Of a stretch of DNA of 64,000 nt, positions 51,196 to 58,873 are shown piece by piece. The notes under the pieces were generated by a model. That model searched no databases. It was given only the letters and a program-made list of their open reading frames with translations, and was not told the origin of the DNA. This DNA is from CAZLQF01 sp964561545 (GTDB lineage Bacteria > Bacteroidota > Bacteroidia > CAILMK01 > CAYYUA01), in NCBI GenBank assembly GCA_964561545.1, contig CAZLQF010000012.1, positions 1 through 64,000 on the forward strand, read 5' to 3'. Position 1 is the stretch's first letter. Each line of letters starts with the position of its first letter. A program made the position numbers and the translations under genes.

Positions 51196-51780
51196 TTAAA
51201 ACCCCTTAAAGACCGGATCTAATCTTTTGCGCAGGATACCATCAATTTTTGTAAAAAGCGCTTTGGGCTGGTAAGTTCGCCACGGAAATTCATCTAATTC
51301 GCCACCAAAATTGACGATCTCATCTAAGTTGTTTTCCTTCAATTCAGTTAGCACATGGGCTTGAAAATTTAGGGCAGCAATCCACCCATCTTCCACATCC
51401 TGAAACCATTCCTCATAATAATCGTCAATGTCAAAATGAAAATTTAGGATGTTCTCACCTATCATGATGAATTTACTAATACCTTGCCGTAACAAACAAT
51501 CGATCACTTCCCTTTTAAGTAACATGATGTCATTGTTGATGCAATCATTCCACTCCCCTATGAATTCAAGGATTGCAAAAGTCTTTTCATAATCTGCATA
51601 TAGAATTTTAGTGTATAAAGTACTTGACCCTATATCATCCCACTGAGGGTGAATACAATGATTGTATATGGAATTGGTGAAATAAAACTCACTGTATTCT
51701 CTTTTGAAAAAAGGTGATTTTTCATCTTCTTCTGCGGTGTAATAATCCCGCCACATGTAGAATGGTTCTATATCATGCAT
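51196..51780 (-). CDS. Conserved-looking protein of unknown function
   Basis: A 194-residue cytoplasmic protein without signal peptide or membrane helix. It is acidic and unusually rich in aromatic residues (EPFYMWRDYYTAEEDEKSPFF; FHFDIDDYYEEWFQDVEDGW). The middle alternates strands and helices (TFAILEFIGEWNDCINNDIMLLKREVIDCLL, then KFIMIGENILNFHF), consistent with an alpha/beta fold. The last part contains GELDEFPWRTYQPKALF. I do not recognise the family and offer no function. It lies 109 bases after murQ on the same strand; coding quality is good throughout, so I am confident that it is a gene. Confidence 0.8.
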   Translation of the reverse strand: MHDIEPFYMWRDYYTAEEDEKSPFFKREYSEFYFTNSIYNHCIHPQWDDIGSSTLYTKILYADYEKTFAILEFIGEWNDCINNDIMLLKREVIDCLLRQGISKFIMIGENILNFHFDIDDYYEEWFQDVEDGWIAALNFQAHVLTELKENNLDEIVNFGGELDEFPWRTYQPKALFTKIDGILRKRLDPVFKGF

Positions 51781-51889
51781 AATTGCCCCGCTTTTTCCTT
51801 TTACACCTTATACAGTTTTTGATCTCAAGTCAATTTCTCTTGTCTTTGTGCTGTCGAAATTTAAAAATACTGCAATAATTGTGTATTGC

Positions 51890-52726
51890 TTAGGGCTTAT
51901 TTCTAAAGGATTTGGTTTTGAAGTCGTAATCATTGATCACTTCGCGCACGCTTCCATATTCCATAAGCAATTGTTTTGATTTTTCGTAACTTAAATCAAA
52001 TAGATCTTTGATCATCCGGGCACCTCGATCTATTAGTTTTTCATTACTAAGGCGCATATCCACCATTTGGTTGCCTTGAACATGCCCTAACTTGATCATC
52101 ACACTGGTGCTGATCATGTTTAAAATCAATTTTTGAGCAGTACCCCCTTTCATCCTTGTACTACCGGTTACAAACTCAGGGCCCACAATTATTTCAATGG
52201 GGTAATTCGCAACTTCTGCCAGCGGTGTTTGCTGATTGCAAGTAATACAACCAGTCATGACACCATGTTCAAGACATTCCTTTAAACCTCCTACTACGTA
52301 GGGAGTGGTTCCGGATGTAGAGAGCCCTATCACTACATCTTTTGAGTTAATTTCATGTACCTTGAGGTCTTGCCAGGCTTGCTTGGTATCGTCTTCCGCA
52401 AACTCTTTGGCATTTCTTATGGCTTCATCACCTCCTGCTATCAAGCCGATCACCTTGCCAGGCTCTACCCCAAAAGTTGGCGGACATTCTGATGCATCAA
52501 GAATGCCCAACCGGCCACTTGTTCCTGAGCCAATGTAAAACAACCGACCTCCTTGTTCCATTCTATGATGAATAATATCAATTAAAGGAACCAAATCAGG
52601 AATTAACCTTTCAACTGCTCTTGGCACTTCCTGATCTTCCTGGTTGATACCCTCAAGCATTTGTTGGGTCGTCATTTGCTCAAGGTCATCATGATTTGAT
52701 GATGCTTCGGTGTATCTTTTGACCAT
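51890..52726 (-). CDS. murQ: N-acetylmuramic acid 6-phosphate etherase
   Basis: MurQ removes the lactyl ether from MurNAc-6-phosphate to give GlcNAc-6-phosphate during recycling or uptake of cell-wall sugars. The 278-residue protein has a SIS domain with YIGSGTSGRLGILDASECPPTFGVEP, the GGDEAI region with catalytic Glu, IGLSTSGTTPYV and the EFVTGSTRMKGGTAQKLILNM signature. It is slightly shorter than the usual 300 residues at the C-terminus. No phosphotransferase or anhMurNAc kinase gene is adjacent, so the phosphorylated substrate must come from another locus. Confidence 0.95.
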   Translation of the reverse strand: MVKRYTEASSNHDDLEQMTTQQMLEGINQEDQEVPRAVERLIPDLVPLIDIIHHRMEQGGRLFYIGSGTSGRLGILDASECPPTFGVEPGKVIGLIAGGDEAIRNAKEFAEDDTKQAWQDLKVHEINSKDVVIGLSTSGTTPYVVGGLKECLEHGVMTGCITCNQQTPLAEVANYPIEIIVGPEFVTGSTRMKGGTAQKLILNMISTSVMIKLGHVQGNQMVDMRLSNEKLIDRGARMIKDLFDLSYEKSKQLLMEYGSVREVINDYDFKTKSFRNKP

Positions 52727-52829
52727 TACATTGATGATTTGTAATCAATTTTTGGAATTTGAGCTTAAATAGTGAGGAAGCGTGCAAATCTTAAGATGAG
52801 AAGAACAAGATAATCCGAATTCCAGTTTT

Positions 52830-53636
52830 TTATTGTTGGGTTGTTAATGTATGATTCAGTTCGCTACATAATTTCCTCAAGTAATCCACAGCCTTATTCA
52901 AGCGGCTACCATACCAAGAAAACATATCACCCTCTACCAATTGAACCCTTGCATGCGGCACTAACTCATGGAACTCTTTAATATGGGTGTCTTTAAATGG
53001 ATAAGGTTCAGAGGATAACATGATGATTTCAGGATTAAGGTGCTGAATATTTTCAGCCGTTAATTCAGGATACCTTGGCTGATCTTTTAACACATTGTTA
53101 AACCCACAATGCGTTAACATGTAATGGATAAATGAATCACCACCTACTGCCATATAAGGCTTACGCCATATTAAGTACAGCGTACGTAAATTATCAACTT
53201 TGGGAAGCTTTTTAAATCCTTTCTCAATCTCCTTACTAATCGTTTGACCCTTCTCCATTTTTCCCGTAAGTTGCGCAATATAATTTATCATGTTGAGGGC
53301 TGAATCCAAATCATTCACATCGCTGATCCAAACAGGGTAATCCTGAGCCAATTCTTCCACTTGTTCCCTTTCATTTTCTTCTTTATTCCCGATGATAAGG
53401 TCTGGATCAAGCTGCTTGATTTTATCCAATTTAAGTTTCTTTGTTCCACCTATTTTAGGCTTTTCCTTAAACTTATCTTGTGGATAAACACAAAAGTAAG
53501 TAATGCCTTTTACCTCATCGTCCAGGCCCAGTTCAAACAATAGCTCTGTTTGAGATGGTACAAGCGAAACAATTTTTTGCGGAGGATGATCTATTTGTAT
53601 AACTCGTCCTATTTGGTCGGTAAATTGTTGTTTCAC
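52830..53636 (-). CDS. BtuF-like metal/cobalamin-binding protein without signal peptide (GTG start)
   Basis: A 268-residue protein with the helical-backbone fold of class III substrate-binding proteins (TroA/BtuF type): RVIQIDHPPQKIVSLVPSQTELLFELGL at the N-terminus, LKLDKIKQLDPDLIIG in the middle and LNPEIIMLSSEPYPF in the second lobe. These domains normally have a signal peptide, but this one starts directly at the fold with GTG (53636..53634) and no hydrophobic leader upstream in frame. It is therefore predicted to be cytoplasmic. No BtuC/BtuD-like permease or ATPase is adjacent. A role in cofactor handling inside the cell is possible but unproven. It lies 82 bases after the cysteine synthase-like gene. 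Confidence 0.8.
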   Translation of the reverse strand: MKQQFTDQIGRVIQIDHPPQKIVSLVPSQTELLFELGLDDEVKGITYFCVYPQDKFKEKPKIGGTKKLKLDKIKQLDPDLIIGNKEENEREQVEELAQDYPVWISDVNDLDSALNMINYIAQLTGKMEKGQTISKEIEKGFKKLPKVDNLRTLYLIWRKPYMAVGGDSFIHYMLTHCGFNNVLKDQPRYPELTAENIQHLNPEIIMLSSEPYPFKDTHIKEFHELVPHARVQLVEGDMFSWYGSRLNKAVDYLRKLCSELNHTLTTQQ

Positions 53637-53718
53637 GTAGGTTTGATTTAAAAATGCAACTTTTTTAATCGTACTAAATAAACTTATTGAACAATTATAG
53701 CAATCGCCTTAAAGCAAA

Positions 53719-55083
53719 TCACTTGGACAATGCTTGCAAAATATCATATTTGGTAAGGATGGTCCTTCTATTATCTGGATAACTGATAATAACGGCACTA
53801 TTATCCTGGTCTAACATCCGCGATAGTTCCTTATAGGAAGCATCCTTTGATACAACGGGAAATGGATTGTCCATAATATTCTCTACCGTAAGGTGCTTGG
53901 TATCAGGATTGTCAAGTAGTATCGAATAAAGGCCGCTTTCCGTTACTGATCCAACTAATTCTTGATGGTCATCCACCACCGGAAGCTGGGATATATTGAT
54001 ATCACGCATTTTGCGAATGGCATCAGACACTGAGTCTTGTTGATGCAAGGTGATTAAATCCCCATCTTGCTTATTTTGTACGATCTCATCAGCGGCCATC
54101 GAATCTGATTCAATAAAGCCACGCTCACGCATCCACTCATCATTGAACGCTTTACCAACGTAGCGGGTTGCATGATCAGGAAATAGAATTACTGCCAAAT
54201 CATCCTCACCTAAATATTGCTGTACTTTTAAGAATCCTGCGAGCACAGATCCTGAAGAGTTACCAGCTAAAATACCTTCTTCTTTGGAAATTCTGCGGGT
54301 CATGATGTAACCTTCTTTGTCGCTCACCTTTTCAAAATAATCGATCAAAGAAAAATCTACGTTGGATGGTATAATGTCTTCCCCAATGCCTTCCGTTAAA
54401 TAGGGGTACATTTCATTTTCATCAAATTCCCCAGTTTCATGGTATTTCTTAAATACCGAACCATAGGGATCAATGCCCCAAATTTTAATATTAGGGTTTT
54501 GTTCCTTTAAATATTTACCAGCCCCTGAAATGGTGCCTCCTGTACCAACGCCACAAACAAAATGGGTTATTTTACCTTCCGTTTGCTCCCAAATTTCAGG
54601 ACCGGTAGTTTCGTAATGAGCTAGCGTGTTAGAGTAATTGTAATATTGATTGGGATAAAAAGAGTTGGGAATTACTTCATTCAGCTTTTTGGCTACTGAG
54701 TAATAAGATTTAGGATCATCCGGGGCAACAGCCGTTGGTGTTACGATAACTTCAGCCCCTACTGCTTTTAATAGGTCTATTTTTTCTTTCGATTGCTTAT
54801 CAGGAACCGTGCAAATACATTTATATCCTTTTGCACAACCTACAAGTGCCAACCCCATTCCTGTATTGCCAGATGTACCCTCAATGATAGTACCTCCCGG
54901 TTTCAAAAGCCCTTCTTTTTCAGCGTCTTCTACCATCTTCACAGCAATGCGGTCTTTATTGGCATTGCCAGGATTGTTAGATTCAATCTTGGCAAGCACT
55001 GTACCTTTCGTATCTTTGGGTATTTGGTTAAGACGTACGAGCGGGGTATAACCTACTGTTTCTATAATGTTGTTGTAGTACAT
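53719..55083 (-). CDS. Cystathionine beta-synthase/cysteine synthase with CBS domains
   Basis: A PLP enzyme of 454 residues. Residues 1-320 are the fold type II catalytic domain: the PLP lysine is Lys43 in NPGNANKDRIA, followed by IIEGTSGNTGMGLALVG (phosphate and substrate loop) and VGTGGTISGAGKYLKE. Residues 330-454 form two CBS motifs (QQDSVSDAIRKMRDINISQLPVV; MDNPFPVVSKDASYKELSRML), which usually bind adenosyl ligands and regulate activity. The start is the ATG at 55083; the longer frame adds 11 unrelated residues. It makes cystathionine or cysteine from serine derivatives; which one cannot be told from sequence alone. No cystathionine gamma-lyase is adjacent. Confidence 0.92.
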   Translation of the reverse strand: MYYNNIIETVGYTPLVRLNQIPKDTKGTVLAKIESNNPGNANKDRIAVKMVEDAEKEGLLKPGGTIIEGTSGNTGMGLALVGCAKGYKCICTVPDKQSKEKIDLLKAVGAEVIVTPTAVAPDDPKSYYSVAKKLNEVIPNSFYPNQYYNYSNTLAHYETTGPEIWEQTEGKITHFVCGVGTGGTISGAGKYLKEQNPNIKIWGIDPYGSVFKKYHETGEFDENEMYPYLTEGIGEDIIPSNVDFSLIDYFEKVSDKEGYIMTRRISKEEGILAGNSSGSVLAGFLKVQQYLGEDDLAVILFPDHATRYVGKAFNDEWMRERGFIESDSMAADEIVQNKQDGDLITLHQQDSVSDAIRKMRDINISQLPVVDDHQELVGSVTESGLYSILLDNPDTKHLTVENIMDNPFPVVSKDASYKELSRMLDQDNSAVIISYPDNRRTILTKYDILQALSK

Positions 55084-55248
55084 CCTTTTATAGTTTTTAA
55101 AGTGGCTTATTAACAATTACTCATGACCTTAACGAAAACCCTGAAATTCAAGTTTCTCTTGAAGGCAGAAATATCAGGAATTTCAGCGAAAATCCAAATG
55201 TTAAACAAATTTTTATTTTAACATTAACTTAATAAAACAAAAAATCTT

Positions 55249-56868
55249 ATGTATAAATACTTTTTAATAAGCGTTTTGATCGTAATTGTATTGGTTTTAC
55301 TATGGGCATCATTTCAGCCACAAGCCTTATGGGTATTTGTAATATTAGGGCCTTTGATATTATTAGGCCTCTATGACTTGGTGCAAAAAAAGCACACCAT
55401 TTTAAGGAATTTCCCACTCATTGGGCATTTTCGTTACCTTTTCGAATCCATCCGTCCAGAGATCAACCAATATTTTGTAGAATCGGATATTGAGGGCCGC
55501 CCATTTAATCGGATCAACCGGTCTATCATATATCAGCGTGCCAAAGATGTGCTGGATAAAGAACCTTTTGGAACAAGGATGGATTATTATGAAACGGGTT
55601 ATGAATGGCTGCTTCACTCAGCATCCCCGGTTCATGAGCTTAAGGATGATATGCGGATTACCATAGGAGGCCCTGATTGCAAGAAGCCTTATTCTGCAAG
55701 CATCCTTAATATAAGTGCCTTGAGTTACGGCTCCCTAAGTGGTAAAGCTATTATGGCCATGAATGCCGGGGCTGAAATTGATGATTTTGCCCATAATACA
55801 GGAGAAGGAGGCATCAGTAAATACCACACCTACTACGGTGGCGATCTAATCTGGCAAGTAGGTACGGGTTATTTTGGTTGCCGAACCGAAGACGGAAATT
55901 TCGATGAAGAGCTATTTGAGCAGAATGCTAATTTGGAGCAGGTAAAAATGATCGAAATCAAGCTATCACAAGGTGCTAAACCTGGCCAAGGGGGTATTTT
56001 ACCTGCTAAGAAAAATTCGGATGAAATAGCGAAAGCAAGGAAGGTTGCTGCAGGTGTTGATATAATCTCACCCGCTTATCACAAAGCTTTTTCTTCGCCC
56101 ATTGAAATGATGGAGTTCATTCAAAAGGTTCGGAAGCTATCCAATGGCAAACCGGTTGGTTTCAAATTGTGTATTGGGCAAAAAGTAGAATTCCTGGCCA
56201 TTTGTAAAGCCATGATCGAAACCGGCATCAAACCGGATTTTATTTCTGTAGATGGGGCCGAAGGCGGTACCGGTGCAGCGCCACTTGAATATGCCAACCG
56301 GGTAGGCATGCCGCTTGTAGAAGGCCTCTCCTTCGTTTCAAATGCTTTGATAGGTTTTGATTTGAAAAAGGATATAAAGGTTTTAGCTGGCGGTAAAGTC
56401 GTGAGTGGTTTTGATATGATTAAATATATATGCCTTGGTGCCGATGCATGTTACAGTGCCAGGGCCATGATGATGGCTGTTGGCTGCATTCAGGCCTTAA
56501 GGTGCCATAACAATACTTGCCCCACAGGCGTTACTACGCATGATCCGACATTAACCAGGGGATTGGTCGTCAATGATAAAAAATTCCGTGTTGCCAATTA
56601 CCATAAAGAAACCGTTAAAAGCCTGTTAGAATTATGTGAAAGTATTGGCATCAATGACCTGTCCGAATTAAACCGTTCATTTATTGCTAAGAGAACGGGA
56701 CCTCATACAGTTAATAGATTGGATGAACTTTATCCTTATGCAAAAGCAGGATCTTTGCAAAAACCACCTTTTCCGGAAGGTTTTCACGATGATATGATGA
56801 ACGCTGACCCAAATACATTCCACTCACAGACCAAATTGATTGAGCAAGATATTCGGACTAAAATGTAA
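55249..56868 (+). CDS. Membrane-anchored FMN-binding glutamate-synthase-like protein
   Basis: A 539-residue protein with two N-terminal membrane helices (about residues 3-20 and 27-45) and then the FMN-barrel of the glutamate synthase central domain (LSYGSLSGKAIMAMNAGA, HNTGEGGISKYH, SQGAKPGQGGILPAKK, DGAEGGTGAAPLEY, VLAGGKVVSGFDMIK). Cys residues in AVGCIQALRCHNNTCPTGV match the [3Fe-4S] ligands. It lacks the amidotransferase and the C-terminal GXGXG domains of full GltB. Such stand-alone proteins are common in Bacteroidota; the substrate is unknown. It is divergent from the cysteine synthase gene, with 165 bases between starts. Confidence 0.9.
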   Translation: MYKYFLISVLIVIVLVLLWASFQPQALWVFVILGPLILLGLYDLVQKKHTILRNFPLIGHFRYLFESIRPEINQYFVESDIEGRPFNRINRSIIYQRAKDVLDKEPFGTRMDYYETGYEWLLHSASPVHELKDDMRITIGGPDCKKPYSASILNISALSYGSLSGKAIMAMNAGAEIDDFAHNTGEGGISKYHTYYGGDLIWQVGTGYFGCRTEDGNFDEELFEQNANLEQVKMIEIKLSQGAKPGQGGILPAKKNSDEIAKARKVAAGVDIISPAYHKAFSSPIEMMEFIQKVRKLSNGKPVGFKLCIGQKVEFLAICKAMIETGIKPDFISVDGAEGGTGAAPLEYANRVGMPLVEGLSFVSNALIGFDLKKDIKVLAGGKVVSGFDMIKYICLGADACYSARAMMMAVGCIQALRCHNNTCPTGVTTHDPTLTRGLVVNDKKFRVANYHKETVKSLLELCESIGINDLSELNRSFIAKRTGPHTVNRLDELYPYAKAGSLQKPPFPEGFHDDMMNADPNTFHSQTKLIEQDIRTKM

Positions 56869-57015
56869 AGGAATGAGCAATTAAATTGCTAATTTTCGAA
56901 AAGGTAATGGCAGTTATTCCATCAACTTAAAGCTTCCTTCGAAATTAGTGAAAGTAGTGATTCAAACCTCAGCTAATGCTTATATTTATAAGTGAAGTTA
57001 GCATTCAAAGTAAAA

Positions 57016-58452
57016 TTAGCCCATATCGAGGTTGATCCTTCTTTTAATTTCATCTACAGTTGTACGAAAAGTTTGATCTGTATCCATCAAGTCCTTTACG
57101 GTTTGGCAGGCATGAATGACAGTTGAATGGTCACGCCCGCCAAAGTGATGCCCAATTTTGGTTAAGGAAGAATTGGTACAATTTTTAGACAGGAACATGG
57201 AGATCTGCCGTGCTTGTACTACGTGGCGTTTCCTTGTTTTAGAGCGTATTTTATCAGCTTCCACTTCAAAATAATCGCATACAAGGTTTTGGATATGCTC
57301 TATTGAAAGCTCTTTACGGCTTTGCTTGATAAAGTTCTGCAGCACTTCTCTGGCCAGTTCCAAATCCACATCTCTTTTATTGAAAGATGAGTGGGCTAAA
57401 AGAGAAATAAGGGCCCCTTCAAGTTCCCGAATGCTTGAAGTAATGTGATAAGCAATGTATTCAATCACATCATTGGGCAGTTCTATACCATCATGATGCA
57501 TTTTTTGTTGAAGTATAGCAATTCTTGTTTCAAAATCTGGCTCTGTCAGGTCTGCTGAAAGGCCCCATTTAAACCTGGATAATAAGCGTTCTTCCATTCC
57601 TTCCAAGTCTTTTGGAGGTCTGTCCGAACTTAGCACAAGCTGTTTACCATCCTGGTGGAGTTGATTAAAAATGTGAAAAAAGATATCCTGGGTTTTACCT
57701 TTATTGCCAAAAAACTGGACATCATCCAGGATCAATACATCGATCAAATGGTAGAAATTGAGAAAATCATTGACCGTTTTGTCCCTGATGGACTCGATAA
57801 GTTGATTGGTAAACCTTTCGGCAGATACATACAAAACAGCCTTATTTTTGAAGTTCTTCATGATCTCATTGCCAACTGCCTGAATAAGATGGGTTTTGCC
57901 TAAGCCAACACCACCATAAACCATTAAAGGATTAAAAGAGGTACCGCCAGGTTTTTCAGCAACAGCTTGTCCGGCGGATCGGCCCAAACGATTGCAATCA
58001 CCCTCAATAAAGGACTCCATTGTGAAATTAGGATTAAGCTGGGAGTCTATATTGGTTTTTTTAAGCCCTGGTATTACAAAGGGATTTTTGATGGATTGCC
58101 CTACGTTTTTAGGCATGTTCACTTCTATCTCACTGTTGTCATTTTTATTTTGTTGTTGGGGGACCTTCATGGTGTGCTTCTTCTTACTATCATTGCTATT
58201 GTCCATAACAATGCTATACTCAAGTTTAGCCCCATGCCCAATTTCTTTTCTTATAGTCTTTTTTAATAAATGAACATAGTGCTCTTCCAACCACTCATAG
58301 AAAAATTGACTCGGTACTTGGATGGTTAATACATTACCTTCCAGTTTGAGGGGCTCGATGGGCTCGAACCAAGTTTTAAAGCTTTGAGAATTGACATTAT
58401 CCTCGATTACTTTAAGACAACGGTTCCATACTTCAATATGTGGTTCAGCCAT
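57016..58452 (-). CDS. dnaA: Chromosomal replication initiator DnaA
   Basis: DnaA melts the origin and loads DnaB. The 478-residue protein has domain I (1-85), a Lys/Asn-rich linker, the AAA+ domain with Walker A GGVGLGKT at 180-187, Walker B LILDDVQFF and sensor segments (LSSDRPPKDLEGMEERLLSRF), and the C-terminal DNA-binding domain with GGRDHSTVIHAC, the DnaA-box reader. The gene is divergent from priA. dnaN and recF are not its neighbours, and its upstream spacer has no DnaA-box cluster, so the origin is probably elsewhere. Confidence 0.98.
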   Translation of the reverse strand: MAEPHIEVWNRCLKVIEDNVNSQSFKTWFEPIEPLKLEGNVLTIQVPSQFFYEWLEEHYVHLLKKTIRKEIGHGAKLEYSIVMDNSNDSKKKHTMKVPQQQNKNDNSEIEVNMPKNVGQSIKNPFVIPGLKKTNIDSQLNPNFTMESFIEGDCNRLGRSAGQAVAEKPGGTSFNPLMVYGGVGLGKTHLIQAVGNEIMKNFKNKAVLYVSAERFTNQLIESIRDKTVNDFLNFYHLIDVLILDDVQFFGNKGKTQDIFFHIFNQLHQDGKQLVLSSDRPPKDLEGMEERLLSRFKWGLSADLTEPDFETRIAILQQKMHHDGIELPNDVIEYIAYHITSSIRELEGALISLLAHSSFNKRDVDLELAREVLQNFIKQSRKELSIEHIQNLVCDYFEVEADKIRSKTRKRHVVQARQISMFLSKNCTNSSLTKIGHHFGGRDHSTVIHACQTVKDLMDTDQTFRTTVDEIKRRINLDMG

Positions 58453-58873
58453 ATTGCAATCGCGCTTTTAGTTTGATAATAATTGGTTATTGGAAAGTGT
58501 AAAGATGGATTTTAAAAAGGTTAAAAAAAAGGTAATACCCTCTTGACATTTTAAAAATTTTATCAGGGGTTGAAGTGGTAGTTAAGAGCTAAATTATTTA
58601 CCCATTAAAAGCCTTGACCTTATGTTTTTAATTATTGGCATACGGGAGTTATGGCTATCTAAAAATTTAAACTCCTGCCTTTCTTAACATTTTGTTAACA
58701 TCAAAAATTTAATTTGCTATTTTAGCATTTACTTATTAGTAATAAAGCATTTAAGCCACCTATTTATTCCTTCCTTTTTAATAAACAACAATGAATTTGA
58801 TAGCCCAATTTACGCCAAAAAAAGCCTATGCGATACTTATTTTTTATCATATTTGAAACTGAAAACATCGGCC
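58453..58873. other. Divergent spacer dnaA / priA
   Basis: A 421-base AT-rich spacer between divergent dnaA and priA starts. I looked for DnaA boxes within one base of TTATCCACA on both strands and saw none. No open frame, repeat or strong hairpin is apparent; it should contain both promoters. Confidence 0.35.

Noticed and set aside
53479..53487. Perfect reverse DnaA box
   Set aside because: It is single and lies inside the coding sequence of the BtuF-like gene; about one such site is expected by chance in a window of this size.
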